Positions 1 through 9,025 of a DNA stretch of 64,000 nt are shown here, in pieces (position 1 is the stretch's first letter; the number at the start of each line of letters is the position of its first letter). The stretch is from Myxococcales bacterium UBA1203 (GTDB taxonomy: Bacteria > Myxococcota > Myxococcia > Myxococcales > UBA5297): NCBI GenBank assembly GCA_002309695.1, contig DBXV01000008.1, forward strand, positions 184,356 through 248,355. The letters are read 5' to 3'. The notes below the pieces were generated by a model that saw only the letters and a list, made by a program, of their open reading frames with translations, ran no database searches and had not been told where the DNA came from. Position numbers and translations under genes: made by a program.

Positions 1-191
1 TGAGCTGAAAAGCGCTCCGGCCGCATGCGGCAGCGCCCCGGCTGGACCCTGTTGTTCAAGGTGTGCTAGAGGCGCGCGTCTTTTTCGGGAGGGGCCTGAA
101 GGAAAGGGGGCTCAGGTGTCTCCCCGGCCGCTTCGGCCTGCCGCCCGCCGTTTTCAGACGGTCCCGTTTTTTTCACAGGTATTCCGTGACC

Positions 192-1415
192 ATGCCGACC
201 CAAGAGCAGATTCCCGCCCAGCCCCCCAACATTCTGATGGTGGCGGGCGAGGCTTCCGGCGACGTGCATGCCGCCGCGCTCCTCAGGTCGCTCAAAGAGC
301 GGATTCCGGGGCTGACGGCCTTTGGCATGGGCGGCCCCCGTCTGAAGGAGGCTGGGCTGGAAGCGCTGTTCGACGCCTCGGAAATTTCCGTCATGGGCCT
401 CGTCGAGGTGCTGCCCAAGCTGCTGAGCATTCTGCGCGTGCTGCGCGCTCTGGGCCGCGAGGCCGCCATCCGCCGCCCCGACCTGGCTGTTCTCGTCGAT
501 GTTCCCGACTTCAATCTGCGCCTGGCGAAGCGCCTCAAAAAGCTGGGCATCCCGGTCGTCTATTACGTGAGCCCCATGGTGTGGGCGTCCCGTCCCTGGC
601 GTGTGCGCACGATCCGCCGCCTCGTGGACAAGATGCTCTGCATCCTTCCCTTCGAGGCGCCGTGGCTCAAAGAGCGCGGCGTGGACGCTGAGTACGTCGG
701 CAATCCGGTGCTGGACGCGCTGCCTCCTCCCGGCGGCATGGAGTCCTTTCGCGCGAAGCTGGGGCTGGAACCGAACCGGCGCACGCTGGCCGTGGTGCCT
801 GGCAGCCGTCCCTCGGAAATCCGCCGCGTTCTGCCGGTGATGTGCGAGGCGGTTCGGCGGATTCAGGCCAGCCATCCGGAGCTTCAGCTGGTGGTGCCGC
901 GCGCGCCTGCGCTCGAGGACGGCTTCCTCGAAGGAATTTTCAGTCAGTTCGGACTTTCGCCGGTCATCGCTGACGGCGGCAGGGTCTGCGACGCGGTGGC
1001 GGCCTCGGATGCGGCCATCGTCTGTTCCGGGACGGCGGCGCTGGAGGCAGGGCTGATGGCGCGCCCCTTCGTGGTCGTTTACCGGGTCAACTGGCTCAGC
1101 GCCCTCGTCTTCCGCGTCATCCGCACTGTGAAATACATCTCGCTGGTCAACCTGCTGTCGGGCCGCGAGATTGTCCCCGAGCTGTTCCAGAAGGACTGCA
1201 CGCCGGAGCGCATTGAGCGGGAGATTCTTTCGTATCTCGACAATCCGGAGCGCAGCGGGCGCGTCGTGAGCGACCTGCTCGAAGTTCGGAAGACGCTGGG
1301 AGATGCCGGGGCGTCTGTCCGCGCGGCCCAGGCTGTGGCCGGCGTGCTGAAAAGCATTCGCGCACTGCCTGCCTCGTCGCAGACGATTGGCGTTCAGCCG
1401 TCGCCGCCGTCGTGA
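192..1415 (+). CDS. lpxB: Lipid-A-disaccharide synthase
   Basis: Joins UDP-2,3-diacylglucosamine and 2,3-diacylglucosamine-1-phosphate into the lipid A disaccharide at the inner face of the inner membrane (family knowledge). The sequence shows the family hallmarks: GEASGD near residue 15, GMGGPRL, SEISVMGLVEVLP, VDVPDFNLRLAKR, YYVSPMVWA, YVGNPVLD, VVPGSRPSEI and SGTAALEAGL. I start at the ATG at 192, giving 407 residues, close to the usual 380-400. The frame stays open upstream to an ATG at 63, but those 43 extra residues are Arg/Phe-rich and precede the normal LpxB N-terminus. First gene of a same-strand envelope cluster. The other Raetz-pathway genes are not in the window. Confidence 0.95.
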   Translation: MPTQEQIPAQPPNILMVAGEASGDVHAAALLRSLKERIPGLTAFGMGGPRLKEAGLEALFDASEISVMGLVEVLPKLLSILRVLRALGREAAIRRPDLAVLVDVPDFNLRLAKRLKKLGIPVVYYVSPMVWASRPWRVRTIRRLVDKMLCILPFEAPWLKERGVDAEYVGNPVLDALPPPGGMESFRAKLGLEPNRRTLAVVPGSRPSEIRRVLPVMCEAVRRIQASHPELQLVVPRAPALEDGFLEGIFSQFGLSPVIADGGRVCDAVAASDAAIVCSGTAALEAGLMARPFVVVYRVNWLSALVFRVIRTVKYISLVNLLSGREIVPELFQKDCTPERIEREILSYLDNPERSGRVVSDLLEVRKTLGDAGASVRAAQAVAGVLKSIRALPASSQTIGVQPSPPS

Positions 1416-1598
1416 CTCCTCTGCTTTCCACCGGGCGCTGACGCCTCAGGCCTCATTCCGGGGCTGCGGCTGCCTCGGACGATGCCCGCTTCGGTTCAGC
1501 GCCCTTTCGTCCTGATTCCCCAACATTGATTCATTCACCGCGGCGCGGCCGGCCGGAGCCTCAGACGCCGCATCCCTCACCACAAAGAAAGGTGCCCC

Positions 1599-2309
1599 AT
1601 GTCTCAGGAGACGCTCATCATCATCCCCACCTACAACGAGCTGGAAAACATCGGCCCCATCACTCAGGCCATCTTCGAGAATCTGCCCGAGACGGACATT
1701 CTCATCGTTGACGACAACAGCCCCGACGGAACGGGGAAGAAGGCCGACGAGCTGGCCGCCGCGGATTCCCGGATTCAGGTCATGCACCGCGAGGGCAAGC
1801 AGGGGCTGGGGAAGGCCTATCTGGCCGGCTTCAAGTGGGCGCTGGAGCGGCCCTACAAGTTCATCTTCGAGATGGACGCGGATTTTTCCCACGACCCCAA
1901 GCGCCTGCCCGCTTTTCTTGAGGCGGCCAAAGACGGCGCGGACCTCGTTCTGGGCAGCCGCTACGTCGAGGGCGGCGGCACCGTGAACTGGGGGCTGAGC
2001 CGCAAAATCATCAGCCGGGGCGGCAGCCTCTACGCGCGGACGATTCTGGGCATCCCCATCAATGACGTGACGGGCGGGTTCAAATGCTTCCGGCGCGAGG
2101 TGCTGGAGGGCATCGGCCTCGATGAGGTGATGAGCGTCGGCTACTCATTCCAGGTCGAGCTGAATTACCGGGCCGTCCGCCGCGGCTTCAAAGTCCGGGA
2201 AATCCCCATCACCTTCGAGGACCGCAAGGTGGGCAAGAGCAAGATGTCCCGGAAGATTTTCCTCGAGGCCATGACCATGGTCTGGAAGCTGCGCCTTTCC
2301 GGCATCTGA
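1599..2309 (+). CDS. Polyprenol-phosphate mannosyltransferase-like GT2 glycosyltransferase
   Basis: A 236-residue family 2 glycosyltransferase of the dolichol/polyprenol-phosphate mannose synthase type. Visible motifs are IPTYNELENI at the N-terminus, the nucleotide-binding VDDNSPDGTG, the metal-binding DADFSHDP (DxD), GSRYVEGG, and ITFEDRKVGKSKMS near the end. It has no C-terminal membrane segments, so it resembles the short catalytic-only Dpm1/Ppm1 form. It probably makes a lipid-linked sugar donor for envelope glycans; the actual sugar and acceptor cannot be read from sequence. A GGTGCCCC stretch precedes the ATG without a strong Shine-Dalgarno. Lies 183 bases after lpxB. Confidence 0.85.
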   Translation: MSQETLIIIPTYNELENIGPITQAIFENLPETDILIVDDNSPDGTGKKADELAAADSRIQVMHREGKQGLGKAYLAGFKWALERPYKFIFEMDADFSHDPKRLPAFLEAAKDGADLVLGSRYVEGGGTVNWGLSRKIISRGGSLYARTILGIPINDVTGGFKCFRREVLEGIGLDEVMSVGYSFQVELNYRAVRRGFKVREIPITFEDRKVGKSKMSRKIFLEAMTMVWKLRLSGI

Positions 2310-2435
2310 ACCGGCGAAGAAGTGCGTCAGCAGGAGCGGAAGAAAGAAGAAGTCGGGGGAAGCAGAGGAAGTTCAGGAAATCCGGGCCCTTAAATTCGGC
2401 CCGGAACACAGCGCCCAATCCAGTCGGGGGCAGTC

Positions 2436-3167
2436 ATGTCCGAGACATTCACTTTCGTCGTGATGGCGTTTTCCACGCTTCTGGTCGTCATGGACCCGCT
2501 GGGAAACCTGCCTCTGTTCATCTCGCTGACGGCCAGTCAGACGAAGGAGCAGAAGCGCCGGACCGCCTTTCGGACATCCGTGGCCACGTTCTTCATTCTG
2601 CTGGCCTTCATGCTGTTCGGAACGGCCATCTTCCGTTTCTTCAGCCTGACGCTGGACGCCTTCCGCGTGGCGGGCGGCATCCTTCTCCTCCTGATGGCCC
2701 TCGACATGCTCCGCGCTCAGCCTTCACGAACGCGCTCTTCGCCCGAGGAAACTGAAGCCAGCGTGCAGAAGGACGACGTGGCCATTGTGCCTCTCGCCAT
2801 TCCGCTGCTCGCCGGCCCCGGAACCGTCGCGTCCATCATGGTCTATTCGACGAAGCACAGTGACATCCTCAGCCTTCTGATTCTCACCGGCATTCTGGTC
2901 GTCTGCTGCCTCATCGTCTGGGGCGTGTTCGTCGCTTCCGAGCCCATCAGCCGCATCATCAGTCCCAGCAGCATCTCCATCTTTGAACGAATCATGGGCC
3001 TCTTGGTGGCGGCCCTCGCGATTCAGTTCATCGCCGACGGGGTCATCGGATTCGTCACCACCGCCATGGCCGCAGCTGCCTCGGGAACGGGCGCTCAGGC
3101 TTCGGCAGCCGCGGTGTCCGGCGCGGTCAAAGACGCGGCCGCCGCCGTTGGAGCAGCCCTTCGATGA
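2436..3167 (+). CDS. MarC-family (UPF0056) inner-membrane protein
   Basis: A 243-residue protein with about six hydrophobic segments. The N-terminal FTFVVMAFSTLLVVMDPLGN followed by LPLFISLTAS matches the MarC/YchE/YhgN family, as do MALDMLRAQ and PLAIPLLAGPGTVASIM. Family members are integral inner-membrane proteins without a firmly established substrate; the historic multiple-antibiotic-resistance label is not supported functionally. The C-terminal ~30 residues are an Ala-rich extension absent from typical ~215-residue members. Its stop overlaps the start of the following ABC exporter by four bases (ATGA), which suggests translational coupling. Confidence 0.87.
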   Translation: MSETFTFVVMAFSTLLVVMDPLGNLPLFISLTASQTKEQKRRTAFRTSVATFFILLAFMLFGTAIFRFFSLTLDAFRVAGGILLLLMALDMLRAQPSRTRSSPEETEASVQKDDVAIVPLAIPLLAGPGTVASIMVYSTKHSDILSLLILTGILVVCCLIVWGVFVASEPISRIISPSSISIFERIMGLLVAALAIQFIADGVIGFVTTAMAAAASGTGAQASAAAVSGAVKDAAAAVGAALR

Positions 3168-4981
3168 AGCAGCTCATCCTGCGTCTGGCCGTCTATCTGA
3201 AACCTGAGGGCCGGGCCTTTGTGACGGCGCTTCTGTGCATGCTGGCGGTGGCTCTGACCACGGCCATCTACGCCTTCATCAGCGGCCCCGCGGTGCAGTT
3301 CCTCATCAGCGGCGGCGCCGACGGCATGGACCTCGTCTTCGAGACGTTTCCATCGCTCCGGGACAGCTTCGACCGCGCCACCGCGTTCGTCGTTCTGCCG
3401 CTGTGCATCGTGGCTGCCGGCACCATCAAAGGCGTGGCCTATCTCGGGCAGTTCTATTCGATGGGCATGATCGGCCAGCGGGTGATTGTGCGCCTGCGGC
3501 GGGACTTCATGGCGTCGCTTCTGGCTCAGGACGCGGCCTTCTATCGGGAGATGAAGACGGGCGACGTTCTGGCGCGGTTCGGCGCGGACATGGCCCAGGT
3601 GGAGTCGGCCATCACTTTCGCCATGGCCAGCTCGATGCGCGATTCGCTGACGCTGGTCATTCTGCTGGCGCTGTCGTTCTACCTCGACTGGCGGCTGGCC
3701 CTCGTGTCGTTCGTGGGCGTGCCTCTCGTCATCCTGCCCATCGCCCGCCTGGCCAAAAAGCTGAAGAAGCGCTCTCGCCAGGGACAGGACGCGCTGGGCG
3801 ATTTGCTGGGGCTCGTTCAGGAGGGCATCTGGGGCGTCCGGGTCATTCAGGCCTACGGCATGAAGGAGGGCGAGCTGGCCCGTTTCGACCGCGAGTGCGG
3901 CCGCTCCGTGAAGGCGCTGGTGAAGGCCTCTAAAACGCGGGCGCTGTTTCCGGCTGTTCTGGAAATCGCCATGGTCGCGGGCCTCGCGCTGGTGCTGAAG
4001 CTGGTGACGGACGCCGTGGTGAATCAGACGATTCAGCCGGAGAGGCTGGTGTCTTTTCTGGCCACTCTGGCGCTGCTGCTCCAGCCCGCCCGGCAGCTGG
4101 GCAAGGTTGGGCACGTGACGGCCAGCGCCCTTGCCAGTCTCGAACGCATCGGCGCGGTCATTCAGCCCGTGCCGGGCATCCGCGACAGAGAAGGCGCCGT
4201 CGCACTGGGGCCGCTGAGCGAGGAACTTTCCTTCGGCGGCGTGGATTTTTCCTATGAGCCCGGCCGGCCGGTGCTTTCGGACTTCAATCTCTCGCTCAAA
4301 CCGGGCGAGGTGGTGGCCGTGGTGGGGGAGAGCGGCGCCGGCAAGAGCACCGCGGCGCTTCTGGCCATGCGCTTTCTCGACCCGGTGAAGGGCGCGGTGA
4401 CGCTGGACGGCACGGATGTGCGCAAGGCTTCTCTGAAATCGGTGCGCGCCAGCTTTGGCCTCGTGGCGCAGGAACCTCTGCTGTTCACGGGAACCATCGC
4501 CTCCAACATCGCCTACGGGCGGCCCGACGCCTCGATGGGCGAGATTGCTGCCGCCGCGAAGCTGGCCAATGCGCACGGTTTCATCAGCGCACTGGAAAAA
4601 GGCTACGAGTCGCCGGTCGGCGAGCGGGGCGTCGGACTGTCGGGCGGTCAGAAGCAGCGCATTGCCATTGCCCGGGCGCTTCTCAGCCGCGCGCCTGTGC
4701 TTCTTCTGGACGAGGCCACGAGCAGTCTGGACGCGGAGAGTGAGCGCGAGGTGACGCACGCTCTGTCGCAGGCGCTCGAAGGCCGGACCGCGCTGGTCAT
4801 TGCTCACAGGCTGTCCACGATTCGCTCCGCCAATCGGATTGCCGTTCTCAAGGCGGGCCGCGTCGCCGAAATGGGCACGCACGACGAGCTGATGGCCCTG
4901 AACGGCGAATATGCCCGCCTGTATGCCGGTCAGCCTCAGTCCGCCGCCGCGGCGAATTCCGAACCCTCGCCTGCCTCGTGA
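3164..4981 (+). CDS. ABC exporter, MsbA-like (fused TM and ATPase domains)
   Basis: A 605-residue half-transporter: six membrane helices (roughly residues 15-320) followed by an ABC ATPase. The ATPase has Walker A GESGAGKST, Q-loop VAQEPLLFTG, signature LSGGQKQR, Walker B VLLLDEATSSLD and H-loop IAHRLST. This architecture matches lipid A flippase MsbA and related lipid/drug exporters that work as homodimers. The position 1.7 kb after lpxB favours lipid A core flipping (inference from context); a drug exporter remains possible. Starts inside the stop of the MarC-family gene. Confidence 0.9.
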   Translation: MKQLILRLAVYLKPEGRAFVTALLCMLAVALTTAIYAFISGPAVQFLISGGADGMDLVFETFPSLRDSFDRATAFVVLPLCIVAAGTIKGVAYLGQFYSMGMIGQRVIVRLRRDFMASLLAQDAAFYREMKTGDVLARFGADMAQVESAITFAMASSMRDSLTLVILLALSFYLDWRLALVSFVGVPLVILPIARLAKKLKKRSRQGQDALGDLLGLVQEGIWGVRVIQAYGMKEGELARFDRECGRSVKALVKASKTRALFPAVLEIAMVAGLALVLKLVTDAVVNQTIQPERLVSFLATLALLLQPARQLGKVGHVTASALASLERIGAVIQPVPGIRDREGAVALGPLSEELSFGGVDFSYEPGRPVLSDFNLSLKPGEVVAVVGESGAGKSTAALLAMRFLDPVKGAVTLDGTDVRKASLKSVRASFGLVAQEPLLFTGTIASNIAYGRPDASMGEIAAAAKLANAHGFISALEKGYESPVGERGVGLSGGQKQRIAIARALLSRAPVLLLDEATSSLDAESEREVTHALSQALEGRTALVIAHRLSTIRSANRIAVLKAGRVAEMGTHDELMALNGEYARLYAGQPQSAAAANSEPSPAS

Positions 4982-5102
4982 AAAAGCGCCTGATTCAGGG
5001 GGGAACGGGGTTGAAAAAAATGCCGGGGAAACCATGGGGGCGCCCGTTCTGGCCCGCGGCATTCGGAACTTCCCGTCACCCGCGGCACTGACTGCGGAGA
5101 GG

Positions 5103-5975
5103 ATGGCGAAGCGGATGGACAGGAAGGCGACGAAGATTGTGATTCTGGGGGCGGGGCGTCTGGGAGGGGCGCTGCACAGGGCGCTGACGCGGGCGGGATT
5201 TTCCAGCGCGCTGGCTTCCCGGCCCAAGACGCCTCTGGCTGTGGGCAACACCCGGGAGATGCTGAGCAGGGCCTCGATGGTTTTTCTCTGCGTTCCCGAC
5301 GCGCAGATTGGCGCTGCCGCCGAGCAGTACGCGGACGTTTTTCACCCGGAACAGCTGGTGGCTCACTGCGCGGGCGCCCTGACTCTGTCCCCGCTGGAGC
5401 CCGCGGCTTTGCGCGGCGTTGAGGTCGGTTCGCTCCATCCGCTGTGCGCCATCGCTTCTCCCGAGACCTCGTTTCTGGGCATCCACGCGGCAGTGGCCGG
5501 TTCTTCGGCGGCTGTGCGGCAGAAGCTGAGCGAGGTGGCCAAGGCCGCGGGCATGATTCCCTTCGACCTGAGTGACGCCGACCGGGCGCGCTATCACGCG
5601 GCTGCGGCGCTGGCTTCCAATGGGCTGATGGCGCTGGCTTCCCTTGCGGCCGGGCTGTTCGAGTCGTGCGGCATGGACCGCAAGAAGTCCCTCTCCGCCA
5701 TGCTGCCGCTGATGCGCTCCGCGGTCGTGGCTATGGACCAGAAGGGGCTGCCCGCCGCTCTGACGGGACCTGTGGCCCGCGGCGATTCGGATGTGGTTCT
5801 GGGACATCTGAAGGCACTGCACCGCCCCGGGGACGACGAAGTCCGGCGCCTCTATGCCGAGCTGTCCGTTCGTCTGGTGGCGCTGTCGGACCAGCTGGGC
5901 GCCGCCTCGAAAGAGTCTCTGAAAACGGCTGCCGATGCCCTGAACCGGGAGCTGGACGCGCTGAAACAGCCCTGA
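5103..5975 (+). CDS. Rossmann-fold DUF2520-domain protein
   Basis: A dinucleotide-binding Rossmann domain opens the protein (IVILGAGRLGGALHRAL, a GxGxxG loop). It is followed by a helical DUF2520 domain with HCAGALTLSPLEP, GSLHPLCAI and YHAAAALASNGLMAL. Proteins of this build resemble 6-phosphogluconate dehydrogenase-like or ketopantoate reductase-like enzymes and are often annotated as such, but the substrate is unknown. I start at the ATG at 5103, just after GGAG; the ATG at 5115 is an alternative. The frame is open back to 4911, but that extension overlaps the end of the ABC exporter and has no family similarity. Confidence 0.82.
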   Translation: MAKRMDRKATKIVILGAGRLGGALHRALTRAGFSSALASRPKTPLAVGNTREMLSRASMVFLCVPDAQIGAAAEQYADVFHPEQLVAHCAGALTLSPLEPAALRGVEVGSLHPLCAIASPETSFLGIHAAVAGSSAAVRQKLSEVAKAAGMIPFDLSDADRARYHAAAALASNGLMALASLAAGLFESCGMDRKKSLSAMLPLMRSAVVAMDQKGLPAALTGPVARGDSDVVLGHLKALHRPGDDEVRRLYAELSVRLVALSDQLGAASKESLKTAADALNRELDALKQP

Positions 5976-5997
5976 CCGCCGCTTTGTCCGCCCGCCG

Positions 5998-7095
5998 ATG
6001 CCGATGCCCATGAAACGCACTTTGCAGAAGCTGGGGCGCGCCGTTCTCGAAGGTCTTGTCCGGCTGCTTTACCGAAGCCGTCCCGGCGGCCCCATCGACG
6101 CGCGCTCGCTCAGAAAAATCCTCGTCATCCGAGTGGATCCCCGTGTGGGCGACGTTCTTCTGACCACGCCGCTCCTGCGGGCGCTGAAAAAGGGCCTGCC
6201 TGACGCGCGCATCGATTTGCTCATTGCCGCCGGCAAGGAGCCTCTGGTCCGAGGGCTGTGCGATGGGCTCGTTCCCTTCCGCAAAAAGGATTTCTTCCAG
6301 CATCCCCTGAGCTTCTGGAGCGTGATTCGCCGCCTGCGGCGCGAGCGCTACGACGCTGTGGTCGAGGCCGCTCACTGGCATGCTTTCAGTTTCACCAGTT
6401 CCTGGCTGGCGCAGGCCACCCGTTCTCCCATTCGCGTCGGCCACGACCGCTCTCTGGCCGCCCGCTTTCTCACCCACGCGGTGACGAAGGACCCGAAGAA
6501 CGAGCGCGAGGTGCCGTCCAAACTGGAGCTGCTCCAGCCCTTCGGCATTCCCGCTGACGGCGAGACGCTGGAAACCACCGTGGATGCCGGCGTGGATGTG
6601 TCGGAGACGCTGAACGCTGTGCGCGCTCTGTGCGGCGAGGGACGGGGCTTCATCGCTTTCAATCCCGGGGCGCGGAAGGCGGACAGGCGCTGGTCGCCGG
6701 AAGGTTTTGGGCGCCTGGCCAGAGTGCTGTCGGAGAAGACGAACCTCGTGCCGCTGATTTTGTGGGGCCCCGGCGAGCAGCCCATCGCCGAGGCGGTGGT
6801 CTCGGCTTCGAATGGTGCGGCCAGACTGGCGCCCCCCACCGATTTGGCGGGGCTCGCGGCCTGTTTTCGTCACAGCGAACTGGTCATCACCAACGACACG
6901 GGACCCATGCACCTGGCTGTGGCCACAGCGCGGCGCGTGCTGGCGGTTCTGACCTTCGAGGATGGTCCGCGATGGACGCCGGCCGCCGGTCCCCGCTTTC
7001 AGGGCGTGTGCGTGAACGGCGTGGACGACATTTCCCCCAGGGCGCTGGCCGGCCTGCAAAGCGCGGCGGACAGGCTTCTGAAATCCGCGGACTGA
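5998..7095 (+). CDS. Glycosyltransferase family 9 (heptosyltransferase-like)
   Basis: A 365-residue GT9 (GT-B fold) protein. The N-terminal domain carries ILVIRVDPRVGDVLLTTP, the usual WaaC/WaaF/RfaQ opening. The C-terminal nucleotide-sugar domain has FNPGARKADRRWSPEGFG and the family signature ITNDTGPMHLAVA. Family members add heptose to Kdo or to the growing LPS inner core at the cytoplasmic face of the inner membrane. Clustering with lpxB and an MsbA-like exporter supports an LPS-core role; the exact acceptor is unknown. In-frame ATGs at 5998, 6004 and 6010 make the start uncertain by a few residues. Last gene of the plus-strand cluster, facing a convergent gene. Confidence 0.87.
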   Translation: MPMPMKRTLQKLGRAVLEGLVRLLYRSRPGGPIDARSLRKILVIRVDPRVGDVLLTTPLLRALKKGLPDARIDLLIAAGKEPLVRGLCDGLVPFRKKDFFQHPLSFWSVIRRLRRERYDAVVEAAHWHAFSFTSSWLAQATRSPIRVGHDRSLAARFLTHAVTKDPKNEREVPSKLELLQPFGIPADGETLETTVDAGVDVSETLNAVRALCGEGRGFIAFNPGARKADRRWSPEGFGRLARVLSEKTNLVPLILWGPGEQPIAEAVVSASNGAARLAPPTDLAGLAACFRHSELVITNDTGPMHLAVATARRVLAVLTFEDGPRWTPAAGPRFQGVCVNGVDDISPRALAGLQSAADRLLKSAD

Positions 7096-7111
7096 GAACG
7101 AGGGGCGAAAG

Positions 7112-7606
7112 TCAGGGATTCAGATAGACGCCGACGGAGGGGATGTTGCGGACGGCGCCGAACACCAGCAGCACGGCGATGAAGAACCAGTCCATCCGCC
7201 TGAAAAAGAGTTTGAGGCGCTCGGACGGCGGCGGCGTCCGGTGCTCGGCCAGCGTCTGAAATCCCACGAACGGCAGGATGACCATGGCGGCCGCGTTGCA
7301 GTGGAAGGCCCGCGCTACGTCCAGATGCGCCAGCGCGCGAAACATGCGGGTCACGCCGCAGCCGGGGCACCTGTAGCCGGTGAATTCAAAGAAGAGGCAG
7401 GGGATGCCGCGCCCCAGCTTTTCCACGATGAAAAGGTAGAGCAGTCCCAGTGTCAGAACGGCGGCCGTGAAGCGCAGGCGGGTGCGGCGAAGACTTCGGG
7501 CTGCGGCCGGGGCGCCCGCAGTCTGTGTCAGCAGCGCGCCGGACTGGCCGGATGCAGCGGATTCAGCCGGCGCCGAATCTGAATTGGACTGTTCGCCGCC
7601 TGTCAT
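7112..7606 (-). CDS. DUF2752-domain membrane protein
   Basis: A 164-residue membrane protein. Its diagnostic element is FTGYRCPGCGVTRMFRALAH, the conserved Cys-Pro-x-Cys-Gly motif of DUF2752, flanked by hydrophobic segments (FTAAVLTLGLLYLFIVEKLG before, AAMVILPFVGF and WFFIAVLLVFGAV after). The function of the family is unknown. The ATG overlaps the stop of the upstream DUF4234 gene by four bases, so the two are probably co-translated. The first ~35 residues are Ser/Ala/Gly-rich and probably disordered. Confidence 0.8.
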   Translation of the reverse strand: MTGGEQSNSDSAPAESAASGQSGALLTQTAGAPAAARSLRRTRLRFTAAVLTLGLLYLFIVEKLGRGIPCLFFEFTGYRCPGCGVTRMFRALAHLDVARAFHCNAAAMVILPFVGFQTLAEHRTPPPSERLKLFFRRMDWFFIAVLLVFGAVRNIPSVGVYLNP

Positions 7607-8259
7607 CGCCTGTGGCCGCCGTCCGAGCCGTCAGTGTCCGGGCTGCTGCCGCGCCCTTCCCAGTCGATGTCATCAGCCCTGCCGGCCGGATTGCCGGGAA
7701 GCTCGTTGAGCGACTTCCCGGGGCCGCTGATGCTGTCGAAATCGCTGAATCCGCGGTCGTGAAACTGCGGCAGCGGTTCTCCCAGCCGTTCATGCAGCGG
7801 CTCGCCGACAGAAGGCAGCGCGGGATGGTCAGTGCCCGTCTGAAACACATCGCCCCGCATCGCCCTCTGCGGCACGGCGGGCGCGGCGGCACCTCGAATC
7901 AGACTGTTCAGCTGGAGCTGCATGAGGATGAACGCCGGCGGGAACATGCCCACGCAGCAAAGGAGGAGATAGATGAGCCCCCAGTTGTTCCTCTCCGGCT
8001 TGCCGCCGAGCAGCTGCTCCAGGTCGTCCAGTTCCTCGCCCGCGGCGTAGAACCAGTAGAGGCCGCAGGTCAGCAGGGTGAGCAGAAGCGTCCGGCCCGG
8101 CGTGTTTTCCGAGGGCGGCAGGGCATGGACCCGCCGCAGCCCCGCCGCGTCGCCGGAGATGGCGTAAGCCCAATAGATGGCGAAGAGGCCGCAGGTGACG
8201 ATGGACAGGAGAGTGCAGGCAATGACGCCGCGTTCCTGAGGAGCTTCTTCGTTGGTCAT
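7603..8259 (-). CDS. DUF4234-domain membrane protein (longer paralogue)
   Basis: A 218-residue protein with the DUF4234 pattern in its N-terminal half: ACTLLSIVTCGLFAIYWAY, LLLTLLTCGLYWFYAAGEEL, then LIYLLLCCVGMFPPAFI. The three hydrophobic segments carry TCG turns typical of this small membrane family of unknown function. The C-terminal ~90 residues are polar and Pro/Gly/Asp-rich, probably a cytoplasmic tail that the neighbouring paralogue lacks. Located 45 bases after the short DUF4234 gene and overlapping the DUF2752 gene, so an operon of three small membrane proteins is likely. Confidence 0.8.
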   Translation of the reverse strand: MTNEEAPQERGVIACTLLSIVTCGLFAIYWAYAISGDAAGLRRVHALPPSENTPGRTLLLTLLTCGLYWFYAAGEELDDLEQLLGGKPERNNWGLIYLLLCCVGMFPPAFILMQLQLNSLIRGAAAPAVPQRAMRGDVFQTGTDHPALPSVGEPLHERLGEPLPQFHDRGFSDFDSISGPGKSLNELPGNPAGRADDIDWEGRGSSPDTDGSDGGHRR

Positions 8260-8304
8260 GGGTATTCGCCTGACGGGGAAGGAGAAGGGCTGTTCAGGCG
8301 CACA

Positions 8305-8718
8305 TCAGGCGGTGAAATCCATGCCGCCCACGACAGCACCGCTGCCAAAATCACCGCCGGCATCTGCGTCGGCCAGCATGTTCAGATCCTGCTGCATGAG
8401 GGCGTAGCTGACGATGGCCAGTCCGCACAGCGCGAGCACCAGATAGATGACGCCCTTGTTGGGGTCGGAAGGAACGCCCAGCCGCTGCTGTTTGCTCGCG
8501 TTCAGAACGTCGCCCGCCATGTAGGTCCACCAGAACAGATAGACGCCGCAGGTGACGAAGGAGAGAAGGATCAGCCTGCCGCCGTCGGGCATGTCCTGAC
8601 GAAGGCCGGCGATTTCCTCGCCCATCTTGTACAGCCAGTAGAGGCCGTAGATGCCGCAGGTGACGATGGACAGGATGATGCACTTGGCGATGTCGCGCTT
8701 TTCGATGGGGGCTGCCAT
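8305..8718 (-). CDS. DUF4234-domain membrane protein (short paralogue)
   Basis: 137 residues, nearly all DUF4234: KCIILSIVTCGIYGLYWLYK, ILLSFVTCGVYLFWWTYMAG and GVIYLVLALCGLAIVSYALM. The TCG-hydrophobic spacing matches the adjacent 218-residue protein, so the two are tandem paralogues. A Shine-Dalgarno-like AAGGA lies about eight bases before the ATG at 8718. First gene of the minus-strand trio, transcribed away from tRNA-Leu. Function unknown. Confidence 0.82.
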   Translation of the reverse strand: MAAPIEKRDIAKCIILSIVTCGIYGLYWLYKMGEEIAGLRQDMPDGGRLILLSFVTCGVYLFWWTYMAGDVLNASKQQRLGVPSDPNKGVIYLVLALCGLAIVSYALMQQDLNMLADADAGGDFGSGAVVGGMDFTA

Positions 8719-8941
8719 GGGGAGGTCCTTTGGAGAGGAGGGGGAGGGAAGGCGTTCCGGCTGGGAATGACGCTTCGCGTCGATGGTGTGGGACGGGGGC
8801 GCCAGAGGGTGCGCGGCGTTAAGGATGGATGTCAGAAGGTGTCAAGGCGCTTGGAAGGGGAGGAATTGACAAGGCATCCGTTCTGGACAAGAAGCCCGCC
8901 GCCTCGCGGGACCGGGATGAATCACGGCGCTCCGCGGGATT

Positions 8942-9025
8942 GCCGGAGTGGCGGAGTTGGTAGACGCAGGGGACTTAAAATCCCCTTGAGCTTGCTCAGC
9001 GCGGGTTCGAATCCCGCCTCCGGTA
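8942..9025 (+). tRNA. tRNA-Leu (anticodon UAA)
   Basis: Complete class II cloverleaf. Acceptor GCCGGAG (8942-8948) pairs with CTCCGGT (9018-9024), with discriminator A at 9025. The anticodon stem GGGGA/TCCCC encloses loop CTTAAAA with anticodon TAA at 8976-8978. The long variable arm (8986-9000) folds as TGAG-CTTG-CTCA, as expected for leucine tRNAs. The T-arm is GCGGG-TTCGAAT-CCCGC. The 3' CCA is not encoded (TTT follows). Confidence 0.97.

Noticed and set aside
63..191. N-terminal extension of LpxB from the ATG at 63
   Set aside because: The added residues are Arg/Gly/Phe-rich, lack family similarity, and the ATG at 192 gives a normal N-terminus.
3095..5251. 718-codon open frame on the minus strand
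   Set aside because: Antisense to the MsbA-like exporter, whose motifs are unambiguous. The minus-strand translation is Arg/His/Gln-rich low complexity, as expected for a GC-rich shadow frame.
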